Origin: Planctomycetota bacterium
Lineage (GTDB): Bacteria > Planctomycetota > Phycisphaerae > Sedimentisphaerales > Anaerohalosphaeraceae
Direction: 5' to 3'
Assembly: GCA_013349435.1 (NCBI GenBank)
Contig: DUZQ01000030.1
Span: forward strand, 1 to 36,498
Length of the DNA stretch: 36,498 bases
The stretch's first letter is position 1. Each line of letters opens with the position of its first letter. Shown here piece by piece: positions 24,872 through 31,945 of the stretch. Made by a program: the position numbers and the translations under genes. The notes below the pieces were generated by a model. The model was not told the origin of the DNA. It saw only the letters and a list, made by a program, of their open reading frames with translations, and did not search any database.

Positions 24872-25786
24872 TCAACGTGTTCTTTCCAACATTGCCACCG
24901 CCAATTGTCTTAAAAAGTCCGTCCCGGCGCCGAAGATGTCAAGCGATTCGACCGCCTCATGGCACAAACTTTCAGCTATTCGCTCTGATTCGGCCAGTCC
25001 CGCTACCGCCGGGTAGGTAACCTTGCCCTGACGGGCATCCTTGCCGCTGGTCTTGCCCAGATGTTCACTCGAAGCCGATATGTCAAGTATATCATCCGCT
25101 ACCTGAAAACCCAACCCGAGTTTTAAGCCGTATTTCAAAAGGTGCTCTATCTGCTCGTCGTTTGCACCGCCGGCGATAGCGCCCATAACCGCTGCGGCGG
25201 CAAACATCTTCGCCGTTTTGTTGATGTGTATATGCCGCAAAATATCCATTGTGCCCCGGCTGTTCTGACTTTGCAAATCCGCCATTTGTCCCTCAATCAT
25301 ACCGGCCGGCCCACACGCCGATGCCAGTGTCTTTATCATCCTTACCGCCATACCAGGCTCGGAAATCTCCGATGCCAAAATCTCAAACGCCAGCGTCAGC
25401 AGTCCGTCACCGGCCAAAATGGCTGTAGCTTCGTCGAATTTCTTATGACAGCTCGGCCGGCCTCGACGCAGGTCGTCGTTATCCATCGCCGGCAGGTCGT
25501 CGTGAACCAATGAATAAGCGTGAACCATTTCGATGGCCGCCGCCGCCGTTTCCGCTTCGCAATTCACAGCACCGCAGACCAGTTCACAACTCCAAAGCAC
25601 AAGTGCCCCGCGAATTCGCTTGCCGGGAGATTCAAGGCTGTACTTTATAGCCGTTTTCAGCTCACCGATAATGTCGGGGTGTCTTTGGAGCAACTCACTC
25701 AGGGTCGAATTGACAAGCCCGGCCTTGTCGGCCAAGGCAACTTTGAAATTCACCTGCTTTGAACGAATTTCCTCTATATTCGTCAT
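24872..25786 (-). CDS. ispA: Polyprenyl (farnesyl/geranylgeranyl) diphosphate synthase
   Basis: The 304-residue trans-prenyl transferase has the first Asp-rich motif DDLPAMD at 96-102, which continues to DDLRRGRPSCHKKF, and a second VADDILD near 231. GKRIRGAL near 56 binds the allylic pyrophosphate. It extends DMAPP with IPP units made by the MEP pathway that starts with neighbouring dxs. The two residues inserted in the first motif (DDLPAMD rather than DDxxD) are typical of bacterial type II FPP/GGPP synthases. Product length cannot be decided. First gene of the operon, with no ribosome binding site seen. Confidence 0.93.
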   Translation of the reverse strand: MTNIEEIRSKQVNFKVALADKAGLVNSTLSELLQRHPDIIGELKTAIKYSLESPGKRIRGALVLWSCELVCGAVNCEAETAAAAIEMVHAYSLVHDDLPAMDNDDLRRGRPSCHKKFDEATAILAGDGLLTLAFEILASEISEPGMAVRMIKTLASACGPAGMIEGQMADLQSQNSRGTMDILRHIHINKTAKMFAAAAVMGAIAGGANDEQIEHLLKYGLKLGLGFQVADDILDISASSEHLGKTSGKDARQGKVTYPAVAGLAESERIAESLCHEAVESLDIFGAGTDFLRQLAVAMLERTR

Positions 25787-25833
25787 TTTTCGCTAATCTC
25801 ATACAAATATAGCATTTCTACACAACCTCTGAT

Positions 25834-25839
25834 ATTATA
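25834..25839 (-). promoter_or_regulatory. -10 element of ispA-dxs-nadK promoter
   Basis: TATAAT on the minus strand at 25839-25834, about 48 nt before the ispA ATG, in an AT-rich divergent gap. The -35 at 17 bp (TGTCAA) is weak. On the plus strand, TTGACA at 25856-25861 has no matching -10 before the miaA start. Confidence 0.45.
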
Positions 25840-25883
25840 ACACTTTTAACACTGTTTGACATTAACAAAATTCAGTTTGTTGG

Positions 25884-26825
25884 ATGGATTGTGTTTTTCA
25901 GATGATTCTGATTTTGGGAGTAACTGCTTCGGGAAAGAGTGCGGTCGCCTTTGAGCTTGCCCGGAAAATCGGTGCTGAAATCATCAGCATAGACTCGATG
26001 AAGGTCTATCGCCGTATGGATGTCGGAACAGCCAAACCATCGGTTCAGCGGCGCAGCCAGGTCAGGTATCACCTTATTGACGTTGTCGAACCTTACGAAT
26101 CCTTCAGTGTTGACAGGTTTCTTGCACTTGCCTACAAATCCATCGAGCAGATAAACACCGCGTGCAGGCCTGTAGTAGCTGTCGGAGGTACTGCGATGTA
26201 CATAAAGACCTTGCTGTACGGCCTTTTTGAAGGCCCCGGAGCCGACCCTGAGATTCGCAAAAGGCTAAAAGCCCAAATCGACTCGCAGGGTGCTGCAGAG
26301 CTTCATCGGCAATTGGCTGATGTTGACTCCGAAGCTGCATACAGAATTCATCCCAACGACACCAGGCGGATTGTTCGGGCGATGGAGATATTCGAGCTGA
26401 CGGGTAAGCCTATAAGTTCATTTCAGACACAATTCGAAGCCCGGCGGAAGCGGGAAGACTGGAAGATAATAGGCCTTCGAAGGGAAAAATCCGTCGAAAG
26501 CCTTCGAATCAATGCAAGGGTAAAGCGAATGATTAAAGATGGGCTTGTTGATGAGGTAAAATCTCTCCTTGCCGAGGACAGGCCCCTTAGCAGACAGGCC
26601 CGCTGTGCTATAGGCTATGCTGAAATTATCGACTACCTGAACGGCGAAATAACGCTGGAAAAGGCCGTCGAGAAGATTAAGATAAATACCCGAAGATTGG
26701 CAAAGGCGCAAAGAACCTGGTTTAAGACCTTCAGGCGGGTAAACTGGCTTGATATCAACTCCGCCGAAAGTACAGCCGACATCCTTGAACGTGTAACGGC
26801 GTTAGCCGAGCAAGGGGACAAATGA
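25884..26825 (+). CDS. miaA: tRNA dimethylallyltransferase MiaA
   Basis: The 313-residue enzyme adds a dimethylallyl group to N6 of A37 in UNN-decoding tRNAs. The P-loop GVTASGKS is at 12-19, D37 lies in SIDSMKVYRRMDVGTAKPS, and RRIVRAMEI, TGKPIS and the C-terminal KAQRTWFK are conserved. It uses DMAPP, linking it to the divergent isoprenoid genes. ATG 25884 is used; ATG 25902 gives a shorter form that would start right at the P-loop strand. Its stop overlaps the next start (ATGA at 26822). Confidence 0.94.
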   Translation: MDCVFQMILILGVTASGKSAVAFELARKIGAEIISIDSMKVYRRMDVGTAKPSVQRRSQVRYHLIDVVEPYESFSVDRFLALAYKSIEQINTACRPVVAVGGTAMYIKTLLYGLFEGPGADPEIRKRLKAQIDSQGAAELHRQLADVDSEAAYRIHPNDTRRIVRAMEIFELTGKPISSFQTQFEARRKREDWKIIGLRREKSVESLRINARVKRMIKDGLVDEVKSLLAEDRPLSRQARCAIGYAEIIDYLNGEITLEKAVEKIKINTRRLAKAQRTWFKTFRRVNWLDINSAESTADILERVTALAEQGDK

Positions 26826-27766
26826 CAGCCGACATTATAAAACAGCCGTCCAAAATTAAGATATGGCTTCTTCAAGCCAGGACACCTTTCGTTACAGCCA
26901 GCATTGTTCCTGTGCTTGTCGGAACAAGTGTCGGCTTTGCAGTTACAGGCTCATTGAATGTTGTGCTTTTTGTTCTGGCTCTTGCAGCGATAATTTGTCT
27001 GCACCTCGGCGCCAATCTGACAAATGAGTATTTCGACCATTTGTCCGGCAACGACCGGCTGAACGATAACCGTAATCCTTTTTCCGGGGGAAGCGGCCTT
27101 ATGCTTCGGGGACTCACTACCCCGCCGGCCGTTCTCCTTACGGCAAGAGTCGTATTGGCGGCCGGGGCAATATCCGGAATTGCAATACTGCTGATTACCA
27201 AAAGTGCTTTCATATTGACTATCGGCCTTATCGGCCTTTTCGGAGGGTATTTTTATACCGCAAATCCCTTCAGATTCGGCTACAGGGGAGCGGGCGAAAT
27301 CGTAATTGCGTTTCTTTTCGGCTTGCTGCCGGTCTATGGGGCCTGTTTTCTCCAGACCGGAGCTGTCAGCACGGTTGCACTGGCGCCCGCTCTTATCGTC
27401 AGTATGCTCATTTTCCTTATAATATTGATTAATGAATTTCCCGACCGCCGGGCCGATGCCGCTGTGTCCAAAAGAACCCTTGTCGTACTGTTAGGGCCCG
27501 GGCGGGCGGCAAAAATTTATCGGGCGGCGCTGGCAGTTAGCTATATTATTGCAGTAACGGCGGCCATAGTGCAACCGCAGATTCGGTTAGCTTGTCTCTT
27601 GTACCTGTTGACCATACCTCTGGCCGCAGCGACATTAATATACCTGAAAACCGACTCACTCGCCGGGCCGGACAGATACCGCGCCAATAAGTTCACCGTG
27701 CTGCTACACCTTTCAGCAGGTCTTTTGATGTCTGTCGGTTTTATAATTACCCGGACCTTAAACTAA
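26822..27766 (+). CDS. UbiA-family prenyltransferase (MenA/MqnP-like)
   Basis: The 314-residue membrane enzyme has about nine membrane segments. The first Asp-rich motif is N65-LTNEYFD-HLSGND (65-78) and the second is NEFPDRRAD near 205-212, each binding prenyl diphosphate through magnesium. The first motif, followed by NPFSGGSGLMLRG, is the MenA (1,4-dihydroxy-2-naphthoate prenyltransferase) style, so a menaquinone role is likely; MqnP of the futalosine route is the alternative. AAGGGG lies just before the ATG, which overlaps the miaA stop. Its substrate would come from the polyprenyl synthase encoded across the divergent gap. Confidence 0.87.
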   Translation: MTADIIKQPSKIKIWLLQARTPFVTASIVPVLVGTSVGFAVTGSLNVVLFVLALAAIICLHLGANLTNEYFDHLSGNDRLNDNRNPFSGGSGLMLRGLTTPPAVLLTARVVLAAGAISGIAILLITKSAFILTIGLIGLFGGYFYTANPFRFGYRGAGEIVIAFLFGLLPVYGACFLQTGAVSTVALAPALIVSMLIFLIILINEFPDRRADAAVSKRTLVVLLGPGRAAKIYRAALAVSYIIAVTAAIVQPQIRLACLLYLLTIPLAAATLIYLKTDSLAGPDRYRANKFTVLLHLSAGLLMSVGFIITRTLN

Positions 27767-27804
27767 AATTGCCCCGAGGGAAAGCAGGTTTACAAAAACA
27801 GGAC

Positions 27805-27837
27805 AAAAAAAAGACCGCAAGCACTAATCTTGCAGCC
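27805..27837 (-). terminator. Rho-independent terminator of PPIase gene
   Basis: On the minus strand, GGCTGCAAG (27837-27829) pairs with CTTGCGGTC (27821-27813) around a 7-nt loop, with two G-U pairs, and eight T follow (27812-27805). It lies 28 bp past the PPIase stop and between two convergent genes. Confidence 0.85.
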
Positions 27838-27865
27838 TTTGACAGGTTAAGTATTCAAAATTACC

Positions 27866-28495
27866 TTATCTTCTGCGTTTCCCTGCGAAAACCATACCAC
27901 CGAGACCAAGCAATAATATAGTTGCCGGCTCGGGTATAACTGTTGCGCTTTCAATTATTACCGGCTCGGCGGGAACATCATCCAAACCATTTGTCGAGTG
28001 CGTCGGTACCTGAGCAATTGCATCCACAACGTCCATGCCGGCCACTACCTCTCCGAAGACACAATATCCATAGTTACCCGGATTGTTGTTATAATGATAA
28101 TCAAGATACAGATTGTCCACATGATTTATAAAGAACTGTGAGGTCGCCGTGTCAGGGGCACTTTGCCTGGCCATCGCAATTGTGCCGCGAACATTGCTAA
28201 GCCCGTTGTTGCTTTCATTGACAATCGGGTCGCTGGTAGGCGGATGAAAGTCAAGGTCTGAATCGTAGGCGCCGGCCTGAATCATGAAGTCCTCAATCAC
28301 ACGGTGAAAAACAAGCCCGTTATAGAAACCATCCTCTACGTAACCTGTAAAGTTATCGACGGTTATCGGTGCCTGCTCCGGGTAAAGGTCGATGACAATA
28401 TCACCAAAATTCGTTTCAAAAAGGACATCACCTTCGTAGGCATTTACCGGCACGGCAAAACCAAGCAGGCATATACAAAGAAAAAGCTTTCTCAT
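27866..28495 (-). CDS. Exported cyclophilin-type PPIase with PEP-CTERM tail
   Basis: About 209 residues: signal peptide (FLCICLLGFAVPVNA), a cyclophilin domain and a PEP-CTERM sorting tail. Cyclophilin landmarks include FHRVIEDFMIQAGAY (arginine and glutamine of the active site), ARQSAPDTATSQFFINH and YCVFGEVVAGMDVVDAI. The site usually filled by Trp121 is not conserved as such. The tail has VIPEPATILLLGLGG, a short membrane segment and a basic GKRRR end, the signal cut by an exosortase for export to the surface. ATG 28495 is preceded by AAGGA; a TTG one codon earlier is less likely. It should fold proteins outside the cytoplasm or in the envelope. Confidence 0.9.
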   Translation of the reverse strand: MRKLFLCICLLGFAVPVNAYEGDVLFETNFGDIVIDLYPEQAPITVDNFTGYVEDGFYNGLVFHRVIEDFMIQAGAYDSDLDFHPPTSDPIVNESNNGLSNVRGTIAMARQSAPDTATSQFFINHVDNLYLDYHYNNNPGNYGYCVFGEVVAGMDVVDAIAQVPTHSTNGLDDVPAEPVIIESATVIPEPATILLLGLGGMVFAGKRRR

Positions 28496-28565
28496 CAACA
28501 GGATTCCTTAAAGTTCATAAAAAACGAGTCGTAGATTGAGCCTGATTAAAGATACTCTGTGTAAC

Positions 28566-28826
28566 TTACTTACTGCTGTCTTCAAGGAGTTTCTTCAGGA
28601 TTGCATTTTCCCTGCGCGTCGATTCCAGATCGAACAGCAGGTACTTGACGCTGACCCTGAGATAATCCAATGACTCCTGCAGGCTGTCGACGCTTTTACG
28701 AAGCCGCTTTTGAGATTTGCCTTTTTGCTTAACCAGCATTATCAGCTTTGTTCGCTGCGGCTCCGGGAAACAGCCGATTTCCTTAACCAACTCATCCAGT
28801 CTGTTTTCGAACGCGGCTTCATCCAT
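28566..28826 (-). CDS. Small coiled-coil protein of unknown function
   Basis: About 86 residues, with no membrane segment, Lys/Arg/Glu-rich; the C-terminal half (SVDSLQESLDYLRVSVKYLLFDLESTRRENAILKK) has the heptad look of a coiled coil. I do not recognise a family. The ribosome binding site is excellent (AGGAGG followed by TAAGTG and ATG at 28826; a GTG at 28829 is too close). A strong promoter lies about 170 nt upstream (29006-29034). The clear expression signals support a real gene. Confidence 0.7.
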   Translation of the reverse strand: MDEAAFENRLDELVKEIGCFPEPQRTKLIMLVKQKGKSQKRLRKSVDSLQESLDYLRVSVKYLLFDLESTRRENAILKKLLEDSSK

Positions 28827-29005
28827 CACTTACCTCCTGTTATTGTCTTTTCACCCTCAGAACTCTCCAAAGCCTTGTCTGCAAAAAACACCCCCGACAA
28901 GAGTGTATAGGCACGATTTGAATAACCACTCGGTCCTTAGCTGAATTCCAGAATCACTCGACACTCGGCCACATCATAAAACCCCCAATTCTGAAAGTTG
29001 ATAAT

Positions 29006-29034
29006 AGTGTATCATAAATCCGCGTTCAATTCAA
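29006..29034 (-). promoter_or_regulatory. Extended -10 promoter for coiled-coil gene
   Basis: On the minus strand, TTGAAT (29034-29029), a 17-bp spacer ending TGA, then TACACT (29011-29006) form an extended -10 (TGnTACACT). The predicted start near 28999 leaves a leader of about 173 nt. That leader contains an inverted repeat, CTTGTC at 28873-28878 with GACAAG at 28896-28901. Confidence 0.6.
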
Positions 29035-29208
29035 GTAAAGTGCCGCCAAACAGGGTTTATATGGCATTAAGCAAGGTATTATTGCGCGGATACGTACTAT
29101 TATCGGACCTGAGTGAAATTTTTTTCTCCCGAACTTTTGTTCAACAGGCACAATAGCCCGCATTTTTCACACGAGCCTATTGAAAAACGCCCCTTATTTT
29201 GCATTTCT

Positions 29209-29236
29209 CACCGCTGAGACCGCAGGGGGCGCAGAG
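29209..29236. repeat. GC-rich simple repeat (ACCGC-GAG / GCGCAGAG units)
   Basis: Three imperfect units, ACCGCTGAG, ACCGCAGGGG and GCGCAGAG, lie in a row in the gap before the exporter gene. It is a third low-complexity family, different from the 7-nt and 8-nt tracts, and similar in style to CGCAGAG-type tracts found in many environmental genomes. It has no opposed arm here. Confidence 0.4.
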
Positions 29237-29254
29237 ATTTATGTATTAAAATGA

Positions 29255-29283
29255 TTTATCTAACCTTGACCGGCGTCTATAAT
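29255..29283 (+). promoter_or_regulatory. Candidate promoter upstream of tiny ORF and exporter
   Basis: A perfect TATAAT at 29278-29283 with a weak -35 TTTATC at 29255-29260, 17 bp apart. A second candidate lies closer to the exporter: TTGACG 29405-29410 with TATATT 29426-29431, spacer 15. Either could serve the gene. Confidence 0.4.
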
Positions 29284-29310
29284 AATTGAAGTCTTTTTTA
29301 AAAGGTTTAT

Positions 29311-29397
29311 ATGGAGCGTGCGAGACTGAATTTCTACGGCAGTAACGCGGCGAGGATGTTGGAGAGCCTTGCATGGGGAGACACTCCGGACAAATAA
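29311..29397 (+). CDS. Possible 28-residue leader ORF
   Basis: ATG with AAAGG 5 bases upstream, encoding MERARLNFYGSNAARMLESL and eight more residues, ending in TAA at 29395-29397. It lies 28 bp after a perfect TATAAT and 58 bp before the exporter ORF. It is not a hit to any family I know and is too short to judge by coding statistics. It may be a regulatory leader peptide or chance. Confidence 0.25.
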   Translation: MERARLNFYGSNAARMLESLAWGDTPDK

Positions 29398-29454
29398 TGA
29401 ATTGTTGACGTTTATTACTCCGTTTTATATTAGGCTGGAATTTAAGGGAAGAAT

Positions 29455-30171
29455 ATGGAAGAGCAGCTCCAGCAAACAACAAGCGAGTCGAGGCCACGGG
29501 GGAAACTGAGGTCCACTTTGCTGAACAGCCCGGAAGGGAGGCTTTTGCTTGTCGGAGTGGTTTTGTCACTTTCTTATACGTTCTGGCTGGGGATAAAGGT
29601 GCTGTTTTCGCCGGCTGAGTCGCAGCTCTTAGTTGTAATGACGGCTACGCAAATTATTTTCGGTAGGGCGGCGAGCATGGCATTCGGATACTCGGCCGGC
29701 TTTGGGCACTGGACGGTCATCCCGGCGTGTATGGTAATCGAAACGATTGTGGTACTTGTTTTCTATCCGCTGTTTGTGTTGAGCTGGCGACGTTTATTAG
29801 TGATTAACCGCCTCAGCAATATATTCGAGCGGACCCGTGCCGCGGCCGAGGCCCGCAAGGGTATCATCCAAAAGTATGGTATCGTGGGGCTGTTTGTCTT
29901 TGTATGGTTTCCGTTGTGGATGACCGGTCCGATGGTAGGCTGTGTGATTGGTTTTCTGTTGGGTCTCAGAATCCGGCTTACTATGGCCGCGGTGCTGGGC
30001 GGGACATACGTGGCGATTTTCGGCTGGGCGTTTTTTCTCCGCAGGTTCCATGATTTGGTAGCTTCCTACAGTTCCTACGCGGCGATGGTCCTTATGACGG
30101 TGCTCATCGTCTTTGTTATCATCTTAGGTCATCTGCTGCACCGTACGCGTCAAGACGGAAAAGATTCATAA
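29455..30171 (+). CDS. Small multi-drug export family membrane protein (COG2426-like)
   Basis: The 238-residue protein has about five to six membrane segments. The block WFPLWMTGPMVGCVIGFLLGLR and the preceding KYGIVGLFVFV match the Sm_multidrug_ex/COG2426 family, whose members are implicated in export or quaternary-amine resistance but whose substrate is mostly unproven. Compared with typical members of about 150-160 residues it has longer ends and a short cytosolic loop (FERTRAAAEARKG). ATG 29455 follows AAGGGAAGA. It is a single gene closed by a terminator. Confidence 0.75.
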   Translation: MEEQLQQTTSESRPRGKLRSTLLNSPEGRLLLVGVVLSLSYTFWLGIKVLFSPAESQLLVVMTATQIIFGRAASMAFGYSAGFGHWTVIPACMVIETIVVLVFYPLFVLSWRRLLVINRLSNIFERTRAAAEARKGIIQKYGIVGLFVFVWFPLWMTGPMVGCVIGFLLGLRIRLTMAAVLGGTYVAIFGWAFFLRRFHDLVASYSSYAAMVLMTVLIVFVIILGHLLHRTRQDGKDS

Positions 30172-30618
30172 ACTCATATCGCGAAAATCAGGTTTTATCT
30201 TGCCTTTGTTTTTTGCAGCTCGGCGTTTGTTGTATCAGATACAAACTGCAGAGCAGGATATAGCGAAAAAGTATTCACTTTTGCCCCTTTTTCGGGGCTT
30301 TTTGTTTTCAGGGATGCTTATCCAAAGCACCCTTTCAAGCCGTCCTATAATCCGGTTTGTTTTTTTGGTCGGAAATCAGCAGACGGCTTTTAAGCAGGCA
30401 CCACAGGCAAAGAGGCTGTCCGATTAAAAGGGGGCAGGGCAATAGCGAAAATTTAGATAAAGTGGGGTCCGAAATTTCACGAATACATAGATATCCGGAG
30501 TTGATACGGGAATATGTTTCTTCACAAATCCCTTCGTGTCTGGATTGGGGAAAACGTATAAGGGGCAGGGGTTGCCCGATGTATCACACTTTTTTGTGGG
30601 TGCTGCTGGGGATATTCT
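30172..30618. other. Intergenic stretch, no gene seen beyond terminator
   Basis: Apart from the terminator at 30283-30307, this 447-bp stretch shows nothing I can name. Open frames here have poor ribosome binding sites and no recognisable protein. A GC-rich patch at 30562-30575 resembles a -24/-12 motif at the wrong spacing. GGGGA before the next gene's ATG is the only clear signal. Confidence 0.45.
30283..30307 (+). terminator. Intrinsic terminator after exporter gene
   Basis: GCCCC at 30283-30287 pairs with GGGGC at 30294-30298 around a 6-nt loop, then TTTTTGTTTT follows. The stem is short but the T-run is good. It is about 110 bp after the exporter stop. Confidence 0.6.
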
Positions 30619-31893
30619 ATGACCGTGGAAGCAGGAATGGCCACACTGAAGCAAAGGGATTGCAAAAGACTCATCCTTTTTATGGGGTGCAGCTTTGTTT
30701 TTCTTTTAGGGGGCAAAGTCAACGGCAACGCAGAGGGTGGGAAAACGGAACAATCATGCAATGCACTGCGTTCGATGGCAAGGATGCACATGGCTCTTGG
30801 GAATTATGCGAAGGCGGAACCGCTTGCTGAACAGGCTCTTTCTCTGGCAAAAACAGAAAATGTCTCAGATTCTCAACTCAGTATGTGTTTGCTTGATATG
30901 GCATGGCTCTGCAAGGACAGGGGCAGGTTTGACGATGCTGAAGTAATGTGTAAGGACGGGCTCGAACTACTGGAAAAGGCTCGAGGTAAAAACCATCCAT
31001 ACGTGGCATACACATTGAGGATTCTGGGTTCGATTTATCAGGAGCAGGGCAGGTATTCTTCGGCTGAAACGGTTTTGAATCGGGCGCTGGGTGTTATGCT
31101 CGCAAGTCACTCTTCGACCGATCATATCATAGCCCCGTTTCAGGTGGATATTGCCAAGCTCCTGGTTGCCCGGGGCAAGTTTACAGAGGCTGAATTTTAT
31201 TATGTTCAGGCACGTGCTCTTATCGACAAAAGTTACGGTCCGAACCATCTTTACACAGCAAGGGTGCTTGGTGATGTTGCAAGACTTTATACTTTGCAGG
31301 GAAGATATTCCGAAGCTGAAATCTTGATTAATCGGGCGCTGGCGGTTCAGCAAGAGGTTTACGGCCCGGATCACCACATGACGGCACCGACGTTGCTGAC
31401 TATGGCCGGGATATGTAAGGCCAGGCAAGACTACACTGAGGCCGAGCGACTCATAGAAAAAGCGCTTTCGCTGTCCGAGAGCAATTATGGTCAAGAGCAT
31501 CCTGTAACGGGGAAAATACTTAGTCGTCTCGGAAGATTATATATCGCCCAGGACCGATACACCGAAGCCCGGGATGTTTGCCAGCGGGCGGTACAGGTAT
31601 TGGAAGATTCACTCGGCTCATTCAATGACCATACGGCTATGGCGTTGAATAATCTGGCAAAGTTGTATGCCCACCAGGGCAGGTACGCCGAAGCGGAAGT
31701 TCTGTGCCGGAGGGCATTGGACACACTTGAGCAGATTTTTGACCGGAATCATCCCAACACGGCCGATATATTGGAAACCATGGCTCAGTTATGCGACAAG
31801 ACCGGCAATCATGCCGAGGCCGCAAGGCTCTGGCGGCGTGTGGAACAAATCCGCTCTCACACACAGGCTGCGATTGCAAAAGTCATCAAATAA
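30619..31893 (+). CDS. Secreted kinesin-light-chain-type TPR protein
   Basis: The 424-residue protein has an N-terminal hydrophobic segment (about 18-33; LILFMGCSFVFLLGG), probably a signal peptide or lipoprotein-like anchor, and then about eight TPR units of roughly 42 residues. The unit is of the kinesin-light-chain type: YGPDHHMTAPTLLTMAGI, QDYTEAERLIEKAL, and similar (QGRYAEAEVLCRRAL). The set probably forms a protein-binding solenoid; the partner is unknown. ATG 30619 has GGGGA upstream. It converges on the giant surface protein gene with 52 bp between. Confidence 0.85.
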   Translation: MTVEAGMATLKQRDCKRLILFMGCSFVFLLGGKVNGNAEGGKTEQSCNALRSMARMHMALGNYAKAEPLAEQALSLAKTENVSDSQLSMCLLDMAWLCKDRGRFDDAEVMCKDGLELLEKARGKNHPYVAYTLRILGSIYQEQGRYSSAETVLNRALGVMLASHSSTDHIIAPFQVDIAKLLVARGKFTEAEFYYVQARALIDKSYGPNHLYTARVLGDVARLYTLQGRYSEAEILINRALAVQQEVYGPDHHMTAPTLLTMAGICKARQDYTEAERLIEKALSLSESNYGQEHPVTGKILSRLGRLYIAQDRYTEARDVCQRAVQVLEDSLGSFNDHTAMALNNLAKLYAHQGRYAEAEVLCRRALDTLEQIFDRNHPNTADILETMAQLCDKTGNHAEAARLWRRVEQIRSHTQAAIAKVIK

Positions 31894-31945
31894 ACAGGAT
31901 TATTGTTGTTTGCGTCGAATCAAATTGTCAACTCGACCGCTGTTT

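Larger units (their letters stand above)
28830..29254. other. Intergenic stretch, leader and repeat only
   Basis: The left half carries the leader and promoter of the small coiled-coil gene. The right half (about 29040-29205) shows no ORF or RNA I recognise, apart from T-rich and CG-rich patches. The short cRCAGAG-type repeat at 29209-29236 is listed separately. Confidence 0.5.

Noticed and set aside
30562-30575. Sigma-54 (-24/-12) promoter
   Set aside because: GGGGCAGGGGTTGC has two bases too few between the GG and GC elements, and is also part of a small hairpin.
30357-30830. 157-codon ORF before the TPR gene
   Set aside because: It overlaps the TPR gene in another frame, has no family match and its composition is not protein-like.
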